64,000 bases of DNA, from positions 1,805,501 through 1,869,500 of the forward strand of contig NZ_CP050301.1 in the NCBI RefSeq assembly GCF_014189505.1, in the 5' to 3' direction. Made by a program: the position numbers and the translations under genes. Within the stretch, counting starts at the first letter, position 1. Every line of letters begins with the position of its first letter. The stretch comes from Phyllobacterium sp. 628 (GTDB lineage Bacteria > Pseudomonadota > Alphaproteobacteria > Rhizobiales > Rhizobiaceae). This document shows positions 35,453-44,419 of the stretch, piece after piece. The notes under the pieces were generated by a model. That model did not search any database and was not told where the DNA came from. It saw only the letters and a list, made by a program, of their open reading frames with translations.

Positions 35453-35950
35453 ATGTCTGATACTTTTCAACCAACTTATGGTCTTGTGCCGCCCGAGGTT
35501 GCCGCGACGCTTTCCGGTGTTGAATTCATGCAAGGTTTGCTTGCCGGGACCTATCCTGCGCCGCCTTTTGCCGAAACGACGGGTCTGTGGCCAGTTTCCG
35601 TGGAAGCGGGAAAGATTGTATTTGAGGCAATGCCGTCAAAACGCTTCTACAATCCGATGGGCGCGGTCCACGGCGGTTGGATTTCACTGTTGATTGATAC
35701 GGTGATGGGATGTGCCGTGCATTCATCGCTGAAAGCAGGGCAGGCCTATACGACCATTGAAATGAAGACGACCTTTGTCCGGCCCGTGTTTGAATCGACC
35801 GGCAAATTGCGCTGTGAGGGCCTTCTTCTGCATTCCGGCAGCAGGACCGCAAGTTCTGAAGGCAAGATATTCGATGGAAACGGCCGACTGGTGGCCCACG
35901 GTTCAGAAACTTGCCTGATCATGGATGTGCAGAAAAAGACGGCCGCCTAG
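35453..35950 (+). CDS. PaaI family thioesterase (hotdog fold)
   Basis: 165 aa from the ATG at 35453, with CGGGAG about 9 nt upstream. Hotdog-fold acyl-CoA thioesterase: NPMGAVHGGWISLLIDTVMG carries the family HGG motif and the catalytic Asp/Thr area, and TTIEMKTTFVRPVFESTGKL forms the central strand. It would hydrolyse an aryl- or acyl-CoA. The neighbouring TetR gene and palindrome suggest induction by a small aromatic or acyl compound. Confidence 0.9.
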   Translation: MSDTFQPTYGLVPPEVAATLSGVEFMQGLLAGTYPAPPFAETTGLWPVSVEAGKIVFEAMPSKRFYNPMGAVHGGWISLLIDTVMGCAVHSSLKAGQAYTTIEMKTTFVRPVFESTGKLRCEGLLLHSGSRTASSEGKIFDGNGRLVAHGSETCLIMDVQKKTAA

Positions 35951-35961
35951 GGGCATTCATC

Positions 35962-36531
35962 TCAATCGGGCTTATCATTAAAATCTGCGGCGATGTAATA
36001 GGAAGCCTCCTGTTTGCCGCAACGGAACCCCGGAGCTATCCTGTCCGCTATCTTGCGGGCGATATCGTTGGCTTTTGCGGCCGTCTGCTTGACCGAGACG
36101 TAGCCCACGGAACATGTCTGCTTCGCTTCACCCACCCGCATTATTGCGAGGATCGAATCGTCGTCAGTCTTGTAGCGCAAGATGGTGGCAACCGGTTTTT
36201 TATCCGGGCCCAGCCGCCATTCAAGCTTGTCGGCGCCCAAGGTGTTGAAGCGCGGAATCATTGATCCGAATGAGAATTTCTTGGCCGGCTTTTTCGCATA
36301 AGCCACATAGAAGCGCAGATCATCCTCAATGAGCTGCACCTGCATGTCGCCGAATCCCTCGCAAAGCCACACGCCGGTGATCAGCGGATTATCAGTTGCA
36401 TGACTTTGTTCGCGGCATTGTTCAATGCCGATCAGCGTATAGACACTGGTGTTACCCGCGTGAGCCGTTGCCGGAACAAGTGTGGCTGTGAGCGCTGCAG
36501 CCCATGCGGCAGACCGAAGTTTTAATTGCAT
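35962..36531 (-). CDS. Hypothetical secreted protein
   Basis: 189 aa with signal peptide MQLKLRSAAWAAALTATLVP and likely cleavage after ATAHA. The mature part has four Cys (EQCRE, WLCEG, QTCSV, FRCGK), probably two disulfides in the periplasm. No domain is recognised. It lies convergent to the thioesterase gene, 11 nt apart. Confidence 0.65.
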   Translation of the reverse strand: MQLKLRSAAWAAALTATLVPATAHAGNTSVYTLIGIEQCREQSHATDNPLITGVWLCEGFGDMQVQLIEDDLRFYVAYAKKPAKKFSFGSMIPRFNTLGADKLEWRLGPDKKPVATILRYKTDDDSILAIMRVGEAKQTCSVGYVSVKQTAAKANDIARKIADRIAPGFRCGKQEASYYIAADFNDKPD

Positions 36532-36700
36532 TTCGCGCCCCCTGTTTCTGTGCGCGGCTTTAATTAGATGAATTGTGCGTGGATATGGGGCGGATGGGAA
36601 GATCGCGGCCCCGGGGCTATTTTGATTTTCTGACTTGCTATTTCAGGCCTCGTCGTAAGATTATCGAAAACAACAGCAACTGAATTTCCGAGAGGCCGTG

Positions 36701-36961
36701 ATGGACGAAGAACCAGAGTTGGTTGTGTCGCGTTTATCGAAAGAATTCACCCGCGACGGCATCACCGTAAGCGTCGAAATTTACCGTCTGGCCGAGCAAA
36801 GCGAATGGACGCTGGAAGTGGTCACTGCGGACAAGGATTCGGTCATCTGGGATGACCCGTTCGAGACCGATCAAGCGGCCTATGATGAGTTTCTCAAGGC
36901 CGTGGAAGAGGAAGGCCTCGCCGCATTGATCGACCCGGAAGGCGGAGAGACGCTGCATTAA
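36701..36961 (+). CDS. Small acidic hypothetical protein
   Basis: 86 aa from the ATG at 36701, with GAGAGG just upstream. Strongly acidic and soluble: DEEPELVVSRLSKEFTRDG, a beta-rich middle (VSVEIYRLAEQSEWTLEVV), and an acidic helix FLKAVEEEGLAALIDPEGGE. I know similar short proteins from rhizobia but no function. Confidence 0.65.
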   Translation: MDEEPELVVSRLSKEFTRDGITVSVEIYRLAEQSEWTLEVVTADKDSVIWDDPFETDQAAYDEFLKAVEEEGLAALIDPEGGETLH

Positions 36962-37041
36962 ACTTGATGCGACAAGTCTGTGCGATAATATACGCAGTGA
37001 TCAAACAATATATTTCGGATCTGTTCAGAGGGCGGGCCTAA

Positions 37042-38106
37042 TCACTGCGTCACGCGTGCATTTTCGACAAATTGTTTGGATTTTCGAATTTTTTGTTTCC
37101 ACTTAAGTGAGGGCTTCTCGATCAATTTCCACGAGAGGCAAGCAAAGAAAAAAGTTATCGGGATTGCCAGCAACGTCAAATAAATAGGACCAATTGTTGG
37201 AGATAGCACCTTTACGATACTCTGCTGGATAGGGAATGCGTACAGATAAGCCCCATAACTAATATCTATCGATACCTCGTGGTGAAGGTTTATAGGGGTA
37301 AAGGCAAAGAAGTACACGAGATATGGTAGCACAACAAAATAGACACCATACCCATACATGTTTGGCAGGTACGACGATCCAAGAAGAACCAAAACTGCAA
37401 CAGCTCCATGGATGTATCGGCTTGGTACCGCTGGGAGCTTGGATAACGCTGCCCCGGCAAAAAAGAAGTAACCCATATTAAGAAAATTGAAAGTTGAAAC
37501 AGATGGGAGAAGATCGGGGCCTCTGTTCAACCACGAGAGCCCAAAAAAATGTACCGAGAAGTAATAACCAATCCCAAAGGCTCCCGCTATTGATACGAGT
37601 ATCCCAAAATTGCGAACTCGAATGATCACGAAAAATGCACTGATTGCATACATTGTCGCTTCAAGAGGTAAAGTCCACAAAGAGCCGTTTACACTATCAT
37701 TTGGAAGCCCGTCAAAAACTCCAGGAAGCCAGGGGTAAAACGCAAAAAGGGAGAGATTTCCCAGATGTTTCAATGTGCCATTATTCGCAAAATATTCTGT
37801 CAGCGGCAGTCTGGTAAAATTCAACCCAACGACAAATATGTCGAATAAGACAACGACGACAAGTGGGGGAATGACGCGTAGTAGCCGTGACAATAAAAAA
37901 GAGAATAAATTATTCTGAGTACCCGAAATGGTCACAAGATATCCGCTTATGACGAAAAACACGTCAACAGCTATGCCTCCCCCGGATGTATAACCGAGAA
38001 AAGCTCCAATGGGTTCGGTGGTCCCCGTCAATGGGAAGCTATGAGAAAATAAAACAAGAAAAGCGGCTAACAATCGGAGTATATTAAAATTATTTTTGCG
38101 CACCAC
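37042..38106 (-). CDS. Acyltransferase 3 family membrane protein (OafA/WecH-like)
   Basis: 354 aa with about ten transmembrane segments. The family start NNFNILRLLAAFLVLFSHSF carries the catalytic-type His, and IAVDVFFVISGYLVTIS is conserved. It would O-acetylate a surface sugar such as O-antigen or exopolysaccharide. The start is GTG at 38106. The DNA is clearly richer in A and T than its neighbours, both in gene and flanks, suggesting horizontal transfer. It ends up next to a tRNA-Pro gene and a GDP-mannose synthesis gene, which fits a surface-polysaccharide locus. Confidence 0.88.
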   Translation of the reverse strand: MVRKNNFNILRLLAAFLVLFSHSFPLTGTTEPIGAFLGYTSGGGIAVDVFFVISGYLVTISGTQNNLFSFLLSRLLRVIPPLVVVVLFDIFVVGLNFTRLPLTEYFANNGTLKHLGNLSLFAFYPWLPGVFDGLPNDSVNGSLWTLPLEATMYAISAFFVIIRVRNFGILVSIAGAFGIGYYFSVHFFGLSWLNRGPDLLPSVSTFNFLNMGYFFFAGAALSKLPAVPSRYIHGAVAVLVLLGSSYLPNMYGYGVYFVVLPYLVYFFAFTPINLHHEVSIDISYGAYLYAFPIQQSIVKVLSPTIGPIYLTLLAIPITFFFACLSWKLIEKPSLKWKQKIRKSKQFVENARVTQ

Positions 38107-38223
38107 ATTCCCCGTGAAATTAGCTCGAGGAATCTACGTTATGAAGTAAGGATATGGATCGCAATTGAACGTTAGTTCAATTTCATAATAAACTATTTGT
38201 TATCTGCACAGTTGTTGAAACAC

Positions 38224-38301
38224 TGGTCGGAGTGAGAGGATCTCGAACCTCCGACCCCGTCGTCCCGAACGACGTGCGCTACCAGGCTGCGCTACACTCC
38301 G
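38224..38301 (-). tRNA. tRNA-Pro (anticodon GGG)
   Basis: Read on the minus strand it folds as a cloverleaf: acceptor CGGAGTG with CACTCCG, D arm GCGC/GCGC around AGCCTGGTA, anticodon stem CGTCG/CGACG with loop TTCGGGA, T stem GGAGG/CCTCT, and an encoded CCA. The T loop reads TTCGAGAT, eight bases where seven are expected, giving 78 nt with CCA rather than the usual 77. Confidence 0.93.
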
Positions 38302-38543
38302 TGACCAGCGATGCGCGGTTTATACCGCCGTGTTTTTATGCTCGCAAGCCGTTTCATTCAGGCATAATCAATTAAACAGTGCAAACATAAACCATGTTCT
38401 GGAAATGCTTGAACCGGCCTTGTGATCATCAACGAAAGTCTTGTATCGATGAAAGACTGACAATGCGATGTATCGCAAAGTCTGGTGAAAGTTGCGAACT
38501 GTATATCGGACGCCATACCGACTGAACCTTGAGGTTGCATGAC

Positions 38544-40790
38544 ATGACATCGGGCAAGACGCGTATTATCAGCTTTGTAATGAGTGGTGGTGTCGGTTCG
38601 CGGTTGTGGCCTTTGTCACGCGAGGACTTTCCCAAGCAGTTTCATAATCTTTCCGGTCAAGGCTCGATGCTGTTGCGCACTGTCAAGCGCATGAGTGCCC
38701 GTGGCGGCGAGACAGCCGTGCCGGTGTATCTTTTGGCCTCGGAACGTCATGCGGATCGCATCAGTCAGGACCTTGCCGGGGTTGATCTGGCCGGCGGCCG
38801 TTCGATCCTTGAACCGATGGGCCGCAACACCGCGGCGGCCGTTGTTCTGGCGACAGAGATCACGCTGCGCGAGCATGGCGATGATCTCGTTCTCGTCGTG
38901 CCATCCGATCATGAAATCACCACCGATCGCGATTTCTGGAGCACGGTGGAAGCCGGTACCAATGCGGCTTTGGCCGGGCGGATCGTCGTCTTCGGCATTC
39001 AGCCAGATCGTCCGGAGACGGGTTACGGTTATATCGAAGTGGGGCCGCAACACGACAGCATCCGTGATGTGATCCGGTTTGTTGAAAAGCCGGATGAACC
39101 GACCGCGATCCAGTATCTCGAATCGAAGAATTTTCTCTGGAATTCCGGCATTTTCCTGTTCCGCGCCAGTGCCATGCGCGATGCCTTCAAAGCCCATGCG
39201 CCGACGATCTGGGACGGCGCTGTTGCAGCCCTTGATCAGGCGACCAGCAACGTCTCCGGCACCTATCTTCCCTACGAACTTTACGCCGAAGTGCCATCCA
39301 TATCGGTTGACTATGCGATCATGGAGCACGCCACTGATATTGCACTGGTCCCCGCACGCTTCCGCTGGAACGATCTGGGTTCATGGCAATCCCTGCTGGA
39401 GGTCAGCTCGACCGATGGCAATGGCAATGTGATTGTCGGCGATGTGGTCGCCATCGATTGCGAAAACAGTTATCTGCGCAGCAATGGCCGCCTGCTTTCC
39501 GCCATCGGCCTGCGTGATCTGGCGGTCGTCTCGACGTCCGACGCCACCTTTGTGGCACCGGTAACCGAAAGCCAGAATGTGCGCAAGATCGTCGAGCAGT
39601 TGGAGAAGACTGGACGTCTCGAAACCAAGTTCACACCGGCACAGGACCGGCTGCCGCAGGTGGGCGCCTATGAAAAGCGCGTGCGCCATTGGCTGTTTGA
39701 GGAAACGCTCCCCCTGTGGTCAACCATCGGTGTCGACCGGCGCTATGGCGGCTTTCACGAGGCCCTGACCTTCGATGCGACCCCGATCATGCGCACGAAA
39801 CGCATGCGCACCACGGCCCGGCAGATTTATGCCTTCGCGGTCGCACATGAAATGGGCTGGGACGGACCGGCCAATGACCTGATTGATCACGGCATACGCT
39901 TCATTACCGCCAATGGGCGGACCGAGCGGGGCGGCTGGGTCAAGACCTTCAATCCTGACGGTACGGTTCTGGACGGGTCTGAAGACGCTTACGATCAGTC
40001 CTTCGTGCTGCTGGCGCTGGCGCATGCACACCGGGCCGGTCATCCGCTGGCGCTTGGTCTTGCCACGGAAACTTTTGCCTTTATCGATGAATATCTCGCC
40101 GACTCCCGACTTCGGGGTTTCCTTGAAATGCCGGGTGATAAAGGCCTGCGCCGCTCCAATCCCCACATGCATCTGCTGGAATCGTTTCTGGCCTGGTACG
40201 ACGTGACCGGCAACCGGGATTATCTGCAGCGGGCCGCACGCATTGTTGATCTCTTCCGGCATCATCTGTTCGACGCGGAAACCTGGACGCTGGGCGAATA
40301 TTTCACCGATGACTGGGAGCGTGCGCCGGGCGAGCAGGGCGAGTGGACGGAGCCGGGCCATCATTTCGAATGGGCTTATCTCCTGTCCAATTTTGCCAAG
40401 GCATCCGGTCAGAAGGACATTATCCGCCACGCCCGCAAGCTCTATGCCTCGGCGATTGCCAATGGCCTGAACCGCACCACTGAACTCGCCTATGGCGCAG
40501 TATCGCGGCATGGGCTGCCGCTCGATACCAATTCACGCAGCTGGCCGCAGACCGAAGCGGTGAAGGCGGCGATTGCGCTGGATGGCAATGGCGGGCCGGA
40601 TTTGAAACCGGAAGTGGAAGCGCGGGTCGGGCGGCTGTTCCGCTGGCACATCGAACAGGCGCCAAAAGGCCTGTGGATCGACCTGATCGACGAGAAGGGC
40701 AGAGCCAAGGCTGAAGATGTTCCCGCCTCGATCTTCTATCATCTGGTCTGCGCCCTGACCCAATATGTGGATTATATCGGCAAGGCTTAG
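38544..40790 (+). CDS. Mannose-1-phosphate guanylyltransferase fused to an AGE-type isomerase
   Basis: 748 aa from the ATG at 38544. Residues 1 to about 350 are a GDP-mannose pyrophosphorylase: pyrophosphorylase motif MSGGVGSRLWPLSREDFPKQ (13-32) and FVEKPDEP. From about 374 (AYEKRVRHWLFEETLPLWST) the protein is an N-acylglucosamine 2-epimerase/AGE-type alpha6/alpha6 barrel, with RTTARQIYAFAVAHEMGW and EPGHHFEWAYLLSNFAK carrying the catalytic-type His. That half probably isomerises fructose-6-P and mannose-6-P, so one protein could cover two steps to GDP-mannose. The usual cupin-type isomerase tail of ManC is replaced by the AGE domain. It is convergent with and overlaps the next gene by 4 nt. 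Confidence 0.88.
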   Translation: MTSGKTRIISFVMSGGVGSRLWPLSREDFPKQFHNLSGQGSMLLRTVKRMSARGGETAVPVYLLASERHADRISQDLAGVDLAGGRSILEPMGRNTAAAVVLATEITLREHGDDLVLVVPSDHEITTDRDFWSTVEAGTNAALAGRIVVFGIQPDRPETGYGYIEVGPQHDSIRDVIRFVEKPDEPTAIQYLESKNFLWNSGIFLFRASAMRDAFKAHAPTIWDGAVAALDQATSNVSGTYLPYELYAEVPSISVDYAIMEHATDIALVPARFRWNDLGSWQSLLEVSSTDGNGNVIVGDVVAIDCENSYLRSNGRLLSAIGLRDLAVVSTSDATFVAPVTESQNVRKIVEQLEKTGRLETKFTPAQDRLPQVGAYEKRVRHWLFEETLPLWSTIGVDRRYGGFHEALTFDATPIMRTKRMRTTARQIYAFAVAHEMGWDGPANDLIDHGIRFITANGRTERGGWVKTFNPDGTVLDGSEDAYDQSFVLLALAHAHRAGHPLALGLATETFAFIDEYLADSRLRGFLEMPGDKGLRRSNPHMHLLESFLAWYDVTGNRDYLQRAARIVDLFRHHLFDAETWTLGEYFTDDWERAPGEQGEWTEPGHHFEWAYLLSNFAKASGQKDIIRHARKLYASAIANGLNRTTELAYGAVSRHGLPLDTNSRSWPQTEAVKAAIALDGNGGPDLKPEVEARVGRLFRWHIEQAPKGLWIDLIDEKGRAKAEDVPASIFYHLVCALTQYVDYIGKA

Positions 40791-41428
40791 TCCGGAATCT
40801 TTCCTGGCCAAGCACTCATGGCGGTTTCAGCAATCGCCGTTAGGTCGTCAACCGTCGCGCCGTCATGCGCCTGCACCGACATGCCCTGAATGATGGCGCC
40901 GTAAAACCGCGCCAGCAGTTTGGGGTTGGTAGAGGCGGGCACTTCACCATCTGATATGGCCTGCTCCACGAGGGTGGTGAGAACACCCAACGTTCGGCTG
41001 CGCATGGCCGCGACCTTATCCGCAACGCCCTTTACCTCAGGCGCACAGGAAAGTGCGGCTGTGGAGATCATGCAGCCACCGGGGCCAAGGGCGAAACTGG
41101 AGGCGGCACCGTGGAGCAGGCGCGATATGGTGCCTTTCGCCGTCTTTTCCTCTTCAAGCGCTGCGGTGAAATAGCTGCCGGGGCCGAGTTTGTAGAGCGA
41201 TAGCACCTCCATATAGAGCTCTTCCTTCGAGCCGAATGCGGTGTAGAGGCTTGGCGGCGTTATGCCCATGGCCTCGGTGAGGTCATTGATCGACGTGCCC
41301 TCATAGCCGCGCTGCCAGAACAGCATCATTGCCTTGTCGCGCGCTGCCTCGCGGTCAAAGCTGCGCGGACGGCCGCGCTTGCGGGCGGGCTCTTCAGTGG
41401 AATTGACGGAGACTTCATTTATTTTCAT
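40787..41428 (-). CDS. TetR family transcriptional regulator
   Basis: 213 aa from the ATG at 41428. A basic N-terminal arm (ARKRGRPRSFDREAARDKAM) precedes the helix-turn-helix YEGTSINDLTEAMGITPPSLYTAFGSKEELY, typical of the GRPR(S/A)FD group. The C-terminal domain is ligand-binding. It is divergent from a serine hydrolase gene. Two identical sites TAGTGACCACTA lie in the gap; one covers its own start codon, implying autoregulation. Confidence 0.92.
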   Translation of the reverse strand: MKINEVSVNSTEEPARKRGRPRSFDREAARDKAMMLFWQRGYEGTSINDLTEAMGITPPSLYTAFGSKEELYMEVLSLYKLGPGSYFTAALEEEKTAKGTISRLLHGAASSFALGPGGCMISTAALSCAPEVKGVADKVAAMRSRTLGVLTTLVEQAISDGEVPASTNPKLLARFYGAIIQGMSVQAHDGATVDDLTAIAETAMSAWPGKIPD

Positions 41429-41439
41429 AGTGACCACTA
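41428..41439. promoter_or_regulatory. Probable TetR operator 1, overlapping the regulator start codon
   Basis: TAGTGACCACTA: arms TAGTG and CACTA with a 2-nt centre. It begins on the first base of the regulator ATG. An identical site lies 56 bp away at 41484-41495. Confidence 0.7.
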
Positions 41440-41483
41440 ATAAATTAGTTGACAGGAAAGAAACGCGTGTTAGTTCTTTTATA

Positions 41484-41495
41484 TAGTGACCACTA
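41484..41495. promoter_or_regulatory. Probable TetR operator 2, upstream of the serine hydrolase
   Basis: Second copy of TAGTGACCACTA in the same orientation, 18 bases before the hydrolase start codon. It is preceded by AT-rich TTTTATA that may be part of the promoter. Confidence 0.7.
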
Positions 41496-41513
41496 TGAAA
41501 AAGGAACAGGTCT

Positions 41514-42707
41514 ATGAACATACCAGTTGCCGCTACGCTGACAACACTTGCCTTGACCGCACCGGCGGTTGGCGGACAGGCTGAATTCAAAGGCCGCCTC
41601 GACAAGGTGATCAACGAGGCTATTGCCGACCAGACCATAGTAGGTACGGTTATTCTGGTGGCCGAGAATGGCAAGATTGTCTATCGCCGCGCCGCAGGGT
41701 TTGCTGATCGCGAGGCAAAAACCCCGGTCAGGGAAGACGCGATTTTCCGCTTTGCCTCAATGACCAAGCCGGTTGTAGCGGTCACGACGCTGCGACTGGT
41801 GGAAGAGGGCAAGCTGAAACTGGATGATCCGGTCACAAAATATCTGCCGGATTTCCACCCGAAACTTGCCGATGGCCGCGAACCGGTGATCACAATCCGC
41901 CAGCTCATGAGCCATACGTCGGGCCTGACCTATGGCTTTCTCCAACCCGCCGATGGCCCTTACCACAAGGCCAATGTTTCCGATGGCCTCGATCAGCCTG
42001 GTCTTTCCGTTGAAGAGAACCTTCGCCGTATCGCCACCGTACCCCTGTCGTCTGAACCCGGCACCGCATGGGGATACTCGGTCGGCATCGATGTGCTTGG
42101 CGCTGTGCTGGCCAGGGCAACGGGCAAATCTCTGCCCGAATTGGTGAAGGAAAATGTCACCGGCAAACTTGGCATGAAAGACACCGGCTTTACTGTCAGT
42201 GACCGGGCAAGACTGGCTGTGGCCTACGGCGACGCTGAACCGCCGGTGCGCATGGACAAGACCCACATTGTGCCTTTCTTCGATGGAGATGTGAGTTTTG
42301 CGCCAGACCGGATATTTGATCCTGCTTCTTATGCTTCAGGCGGCGCGGGCATGGCGGGAACTGCCGATGACTATATCCGCTTCCTTGAAGCGTTGCGTGA
42401 GGGTGGTTCGCCGCTGCTCACGGCTGGCAGTCTCAAACTGCTGGAAAACAGCCAGATCGGTGATCTTGTCGTGGATGTCGCGCCGCCCGGCACGGGTTTC
42501 AGCCTCGGATTTTCCATCGTGAAGGACCCGGCGGCAGCAGGCTCGCCGCAATCAGCTGGAACATGGAAATGGGGCGGTGCCTATGGCCAGTCATGGTTTG
42601 TCGATCCCAAGCGCAAGCTGACCGTCGTGGCGCTGACCAATACAGCCCTTGCGGGCATGGTGGGTGTGTTTCCCGATGGCGTGCGCGACGCCATCTACGG
42701 CAAGTGA
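41514..42707 (+). CDS. Serine hydrolase, beta-lactamase/class C family
   Basis: 397 aa. A short hydrophobic N-terminus (MNIPVAATLTTLALTAPAVG) looks like a signal peptide, so probably periplasmic. The nucleophile motif is SMTK (Ser82-Lys85) and the tyrosine motif is WGYSVGIDV. The third motif region is KWGGAYGQSWFVDPKR near the C-terminus. This family includes esterases, D-peptidases and AmpC-like enzymes; the Y-S-V form instead of Y-x-N makes an esterase or transesterase more likely than a beta-lactamase. It is probably repressed by the divergent TetR protein. Confidence 0.87.
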   Translation: MNIPVAATLTTLALTAPAVGGQAEFKGRLDKVINEAIADQTIVGTVILVAENGKIVYRRAAGFADREAKTPVREDAIFRFASMTKPVVAVTTLRLVEEGKLKLDDPVTKYLPDFHPKLADGREPVITIRQLMSHTSGLTYGFLQPADGPYHKANVSDGLDQPGLSVEENLRRIATVPLSSEPGTAWGYSVGIDVLGAVLARATGKSLPELVKENVTGKLGMKDTGFTVSDRARLAVAYGDAEPPVRMDKTHIVPFFDGDVSFAPDRIFDPASYASGGAGMAGTADDYIRFLEALREGGSPLLTAGSLKLLENSQIGDLVVDVAPPGTGFSLGFSIVKDPAAAGSPQSAGTWKWGGAYGQSWFVDPKRKLTVVALTNTALAGMVGVFPDGVRDAIYGK

Positions 42708-42712
42708 TCGAA

Positions 42713-42740
42713 AAGGCGGGACATGCAAATGTCCCGCCTT
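42713..42740. terminator. Bidirectional intrinsic terminator
   Basis: Perfect 12-bp stem AAGGCGGGACAT / ATGTCCCGCCTT with loop GCAA, followed by GATCTATTTT on the plus strand and TTTTCG on the minus strand. It lies between the 3' ends of the serine hydrolase and the convergent betB and can serve both. Confidence 0.85.
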
Positions 42741-42748
42741 GATCTATT

Positions 42749-44212
42749 TTAGTACGGGCTTTCGACCTTGCCGGTCTCAACATAAACAGACTTGATCTGG
42801 CTATAGTGATAAAGTGCGGCCAGACCGTTTTCACGGCCAACGCCCGACTGTTTGAAACCGCCAAACGGCATCTCAACCGGTGCCAGATTATAGGTGTTGA
42901 TCCAGCAGGTGCCGGCCTTCAACTGGCTGATGACGCGGTGGGCGCGGGACAGGTCCTTGGTGAAGACACCGGCGGAAAGCCCGAATTCCGTATCATTGGC
43001 GCGGGCAACCACTTCCTCTTCGTCGGTAAAATCAAGAACCGCCATGACGGGACCAAAGATTTCTTCCTGCGCGATGGTCATTGTGTCGGTGACGCCGGTA
43101 AAAATGGTTGGCTCGACATAGCAGCCGCTTTCAAAACCCTGCATCTTGGGCACACCGCCGCCAAAGGCAAGCGTTGCCCCTTCAGCTTTGCCCTTCTCGA
43201 TATAGGACACAACCTTGTCGCGCTGCGAAGCATTGATCAATGGTCCCAAATGGATTTCGGGATCGAGCGGATCGCCAAGCCGGATGGCCTTGGTGCGGGT
43301 AACCAGACGGTCAAGGAACTGATCTTTTATGCCCTTCTGCACAAAGACACGAGTGCCGTTCGAGCAGACCTGGCCGGTCGAATAAAAATTGCCGAGCAGC
43401 GCACCGCCGACGGCATTTTCCACATCTGCGTCATCAAATATGATCAGGGGCGACTTGCCGCCAAGTTCCATCGTGGCATGCTTCATGTGTGAACCGGCCT
43501 GCGCCAGCACCTTTCTGCCGGTGGGCACCGAGCCGGTCAGTGACACTTTGGCGACCAGGGGATGATCGACCAACTGCGAGCCGACATCGCCAAAACCCTG
43601 CAGCACGTTAAAGAGACCGTCGGGCAGGCCAGCTTCTTTGTAAATCTCGGCAAGAACGAGGGCAGACAGCGGCGTGTTTTCCGATGGCTTGAAGATCATG
43701 GCATTGCCGGCAGCCAGCGCTGGAGCGGACTTCCAGCCTGCACCCTGAATCGGATAATTCCATGCGCCGATACCAACGCACACACCCAGCGCTTCACGGC
43801 GCGTGTAGGCATAGGAGCCACCCAGCTCGATCATCTCGCCATTGAACCCGGCAATGATGCCGCCATAGAATTCCAGTGCATCGGCGGCGGAAGCCGGATC
43901 GGCTACCAGTGTTTCCTGAATGGCTTTGCCGGTATCGAGCGTTTCAAGCTCGGCTATTTCCGCGTTGCGTTCGCGTAAAATATCTGCGGCGCGGCGCAGG
44001 ATACGGCCGCGCTCCACCGGCTTCAGTGCGGCCCATGCGGGCTGAGCGGCTGCAGCGGCCTGTACGGCCTGCTCGACGAGCGCAGGTGTGGCGCCAAACA
44101 GCTTGGCAATGATCTCGCCGGTCGCCGGATAGATCACATCCAGCGGCTTGCCTGCCTTGTCGTCGACGAAGCGGCCATTGATGAAATGCGATGCCTTGGG
44201 CTGCGCGCGCAT
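42749..44212 (-). CDS. betB: Betaine aldehyde dehydrogenase
   Basis: 487 aa, the usual length, from the ATG at 44212 with AGGAG upstream. It oxidises betaine aldehyde to glycine betaine with NAD(P). Visible motifs: [20 protein letters not shown], cofactor-binding [11 protein letters not shown], the general-base Glu in MELGGKSPL, and the nucleophile Cys in [16 protein letters not shown]. Last gene of the operon betI-betC-betA-betB, separated from betA by a family C repeat. Confidence 0.95.
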   Translation of the reverse strand: MRAQPKASHFINGRFVDDKAGKPLDVIYPATGEIIAKLFGATPALVEQAVQAAAAAQPAWAALKPVERGRILRRAADILRERNAEIAELETLDTGKAIQETLVADPASAADALEFYGGIIAGFNGEMIELGGSYAYTRREALGVCVGIGAWNYPIQGAGWKSAPALAAGNAMIFKPSENTPLSALVLAEIYKEAGLPDGLFNVLQGFGDVGSQLVDHPLVAKVSLTGSVPTGRKVLAQAGSHMKHATMELGGKSPLIIFDDADVENAVGGALLGNFYSTGQVCSNGTRVFVQKGIKDQFLDRLVTRTKAIRLGDPLDPEIHLGPLINASQRDKVVSYIEKGKAEGATLAFGGGVPKMQGFESGCYVEPTIFTGVTDTMTIAQEEIFGPVMAVLDFTDEEEVVARANDTEFGLSAGVFTKDLSRAHRVISQLKAGTCWINTYNLAPVEMPFGGFKQSGVGRENGLAALYHYSQIKSVYVETGKVESPY

Positions 44213-44247
44213 GGTGTTCTCCTGAAGTTTGTTCATCTGTACTTTAT

Positions 44248-44409
44248 TTCACCCCCTCTGTCCTGTCGGACATCTCCCCCACAAGGGGGGAGATCAGCTC
44301 TCATGACCATCTTGCCTAATTCTGAGATACTGAAAACTGAGCGATATAATTGATGTCGATGTGATCTCCCCCTTGTGGGGGAGATGGGCGACAGCCCAGA
44401 GGGGGTGAA
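44248..44409. repeat. Repeat family C, copy 3
   Basis: Inverted ends TTCACCCCCTCTGTCC and GCCCAGAGGGGGTGAA, with hairpins ATCTCCCCCACAAGGGGGGA and ATCTCCCCCTTGTGGGGGAG inside. It lies between betA and betB in their operon. Compared with copies 1 and 2, ends are conserved and the middle differs. Confidence 0.85.
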
Positions 44410-44419
44410 CACATAATCA

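Noticed and set aside
38312..38336. GCGGTTTATACCGC followed by T residues as a terminator
   Set aside because: The stem has only five pairs and lies upstream of the tRNA on the opposite strand, with no plus-strand gene ending before it.
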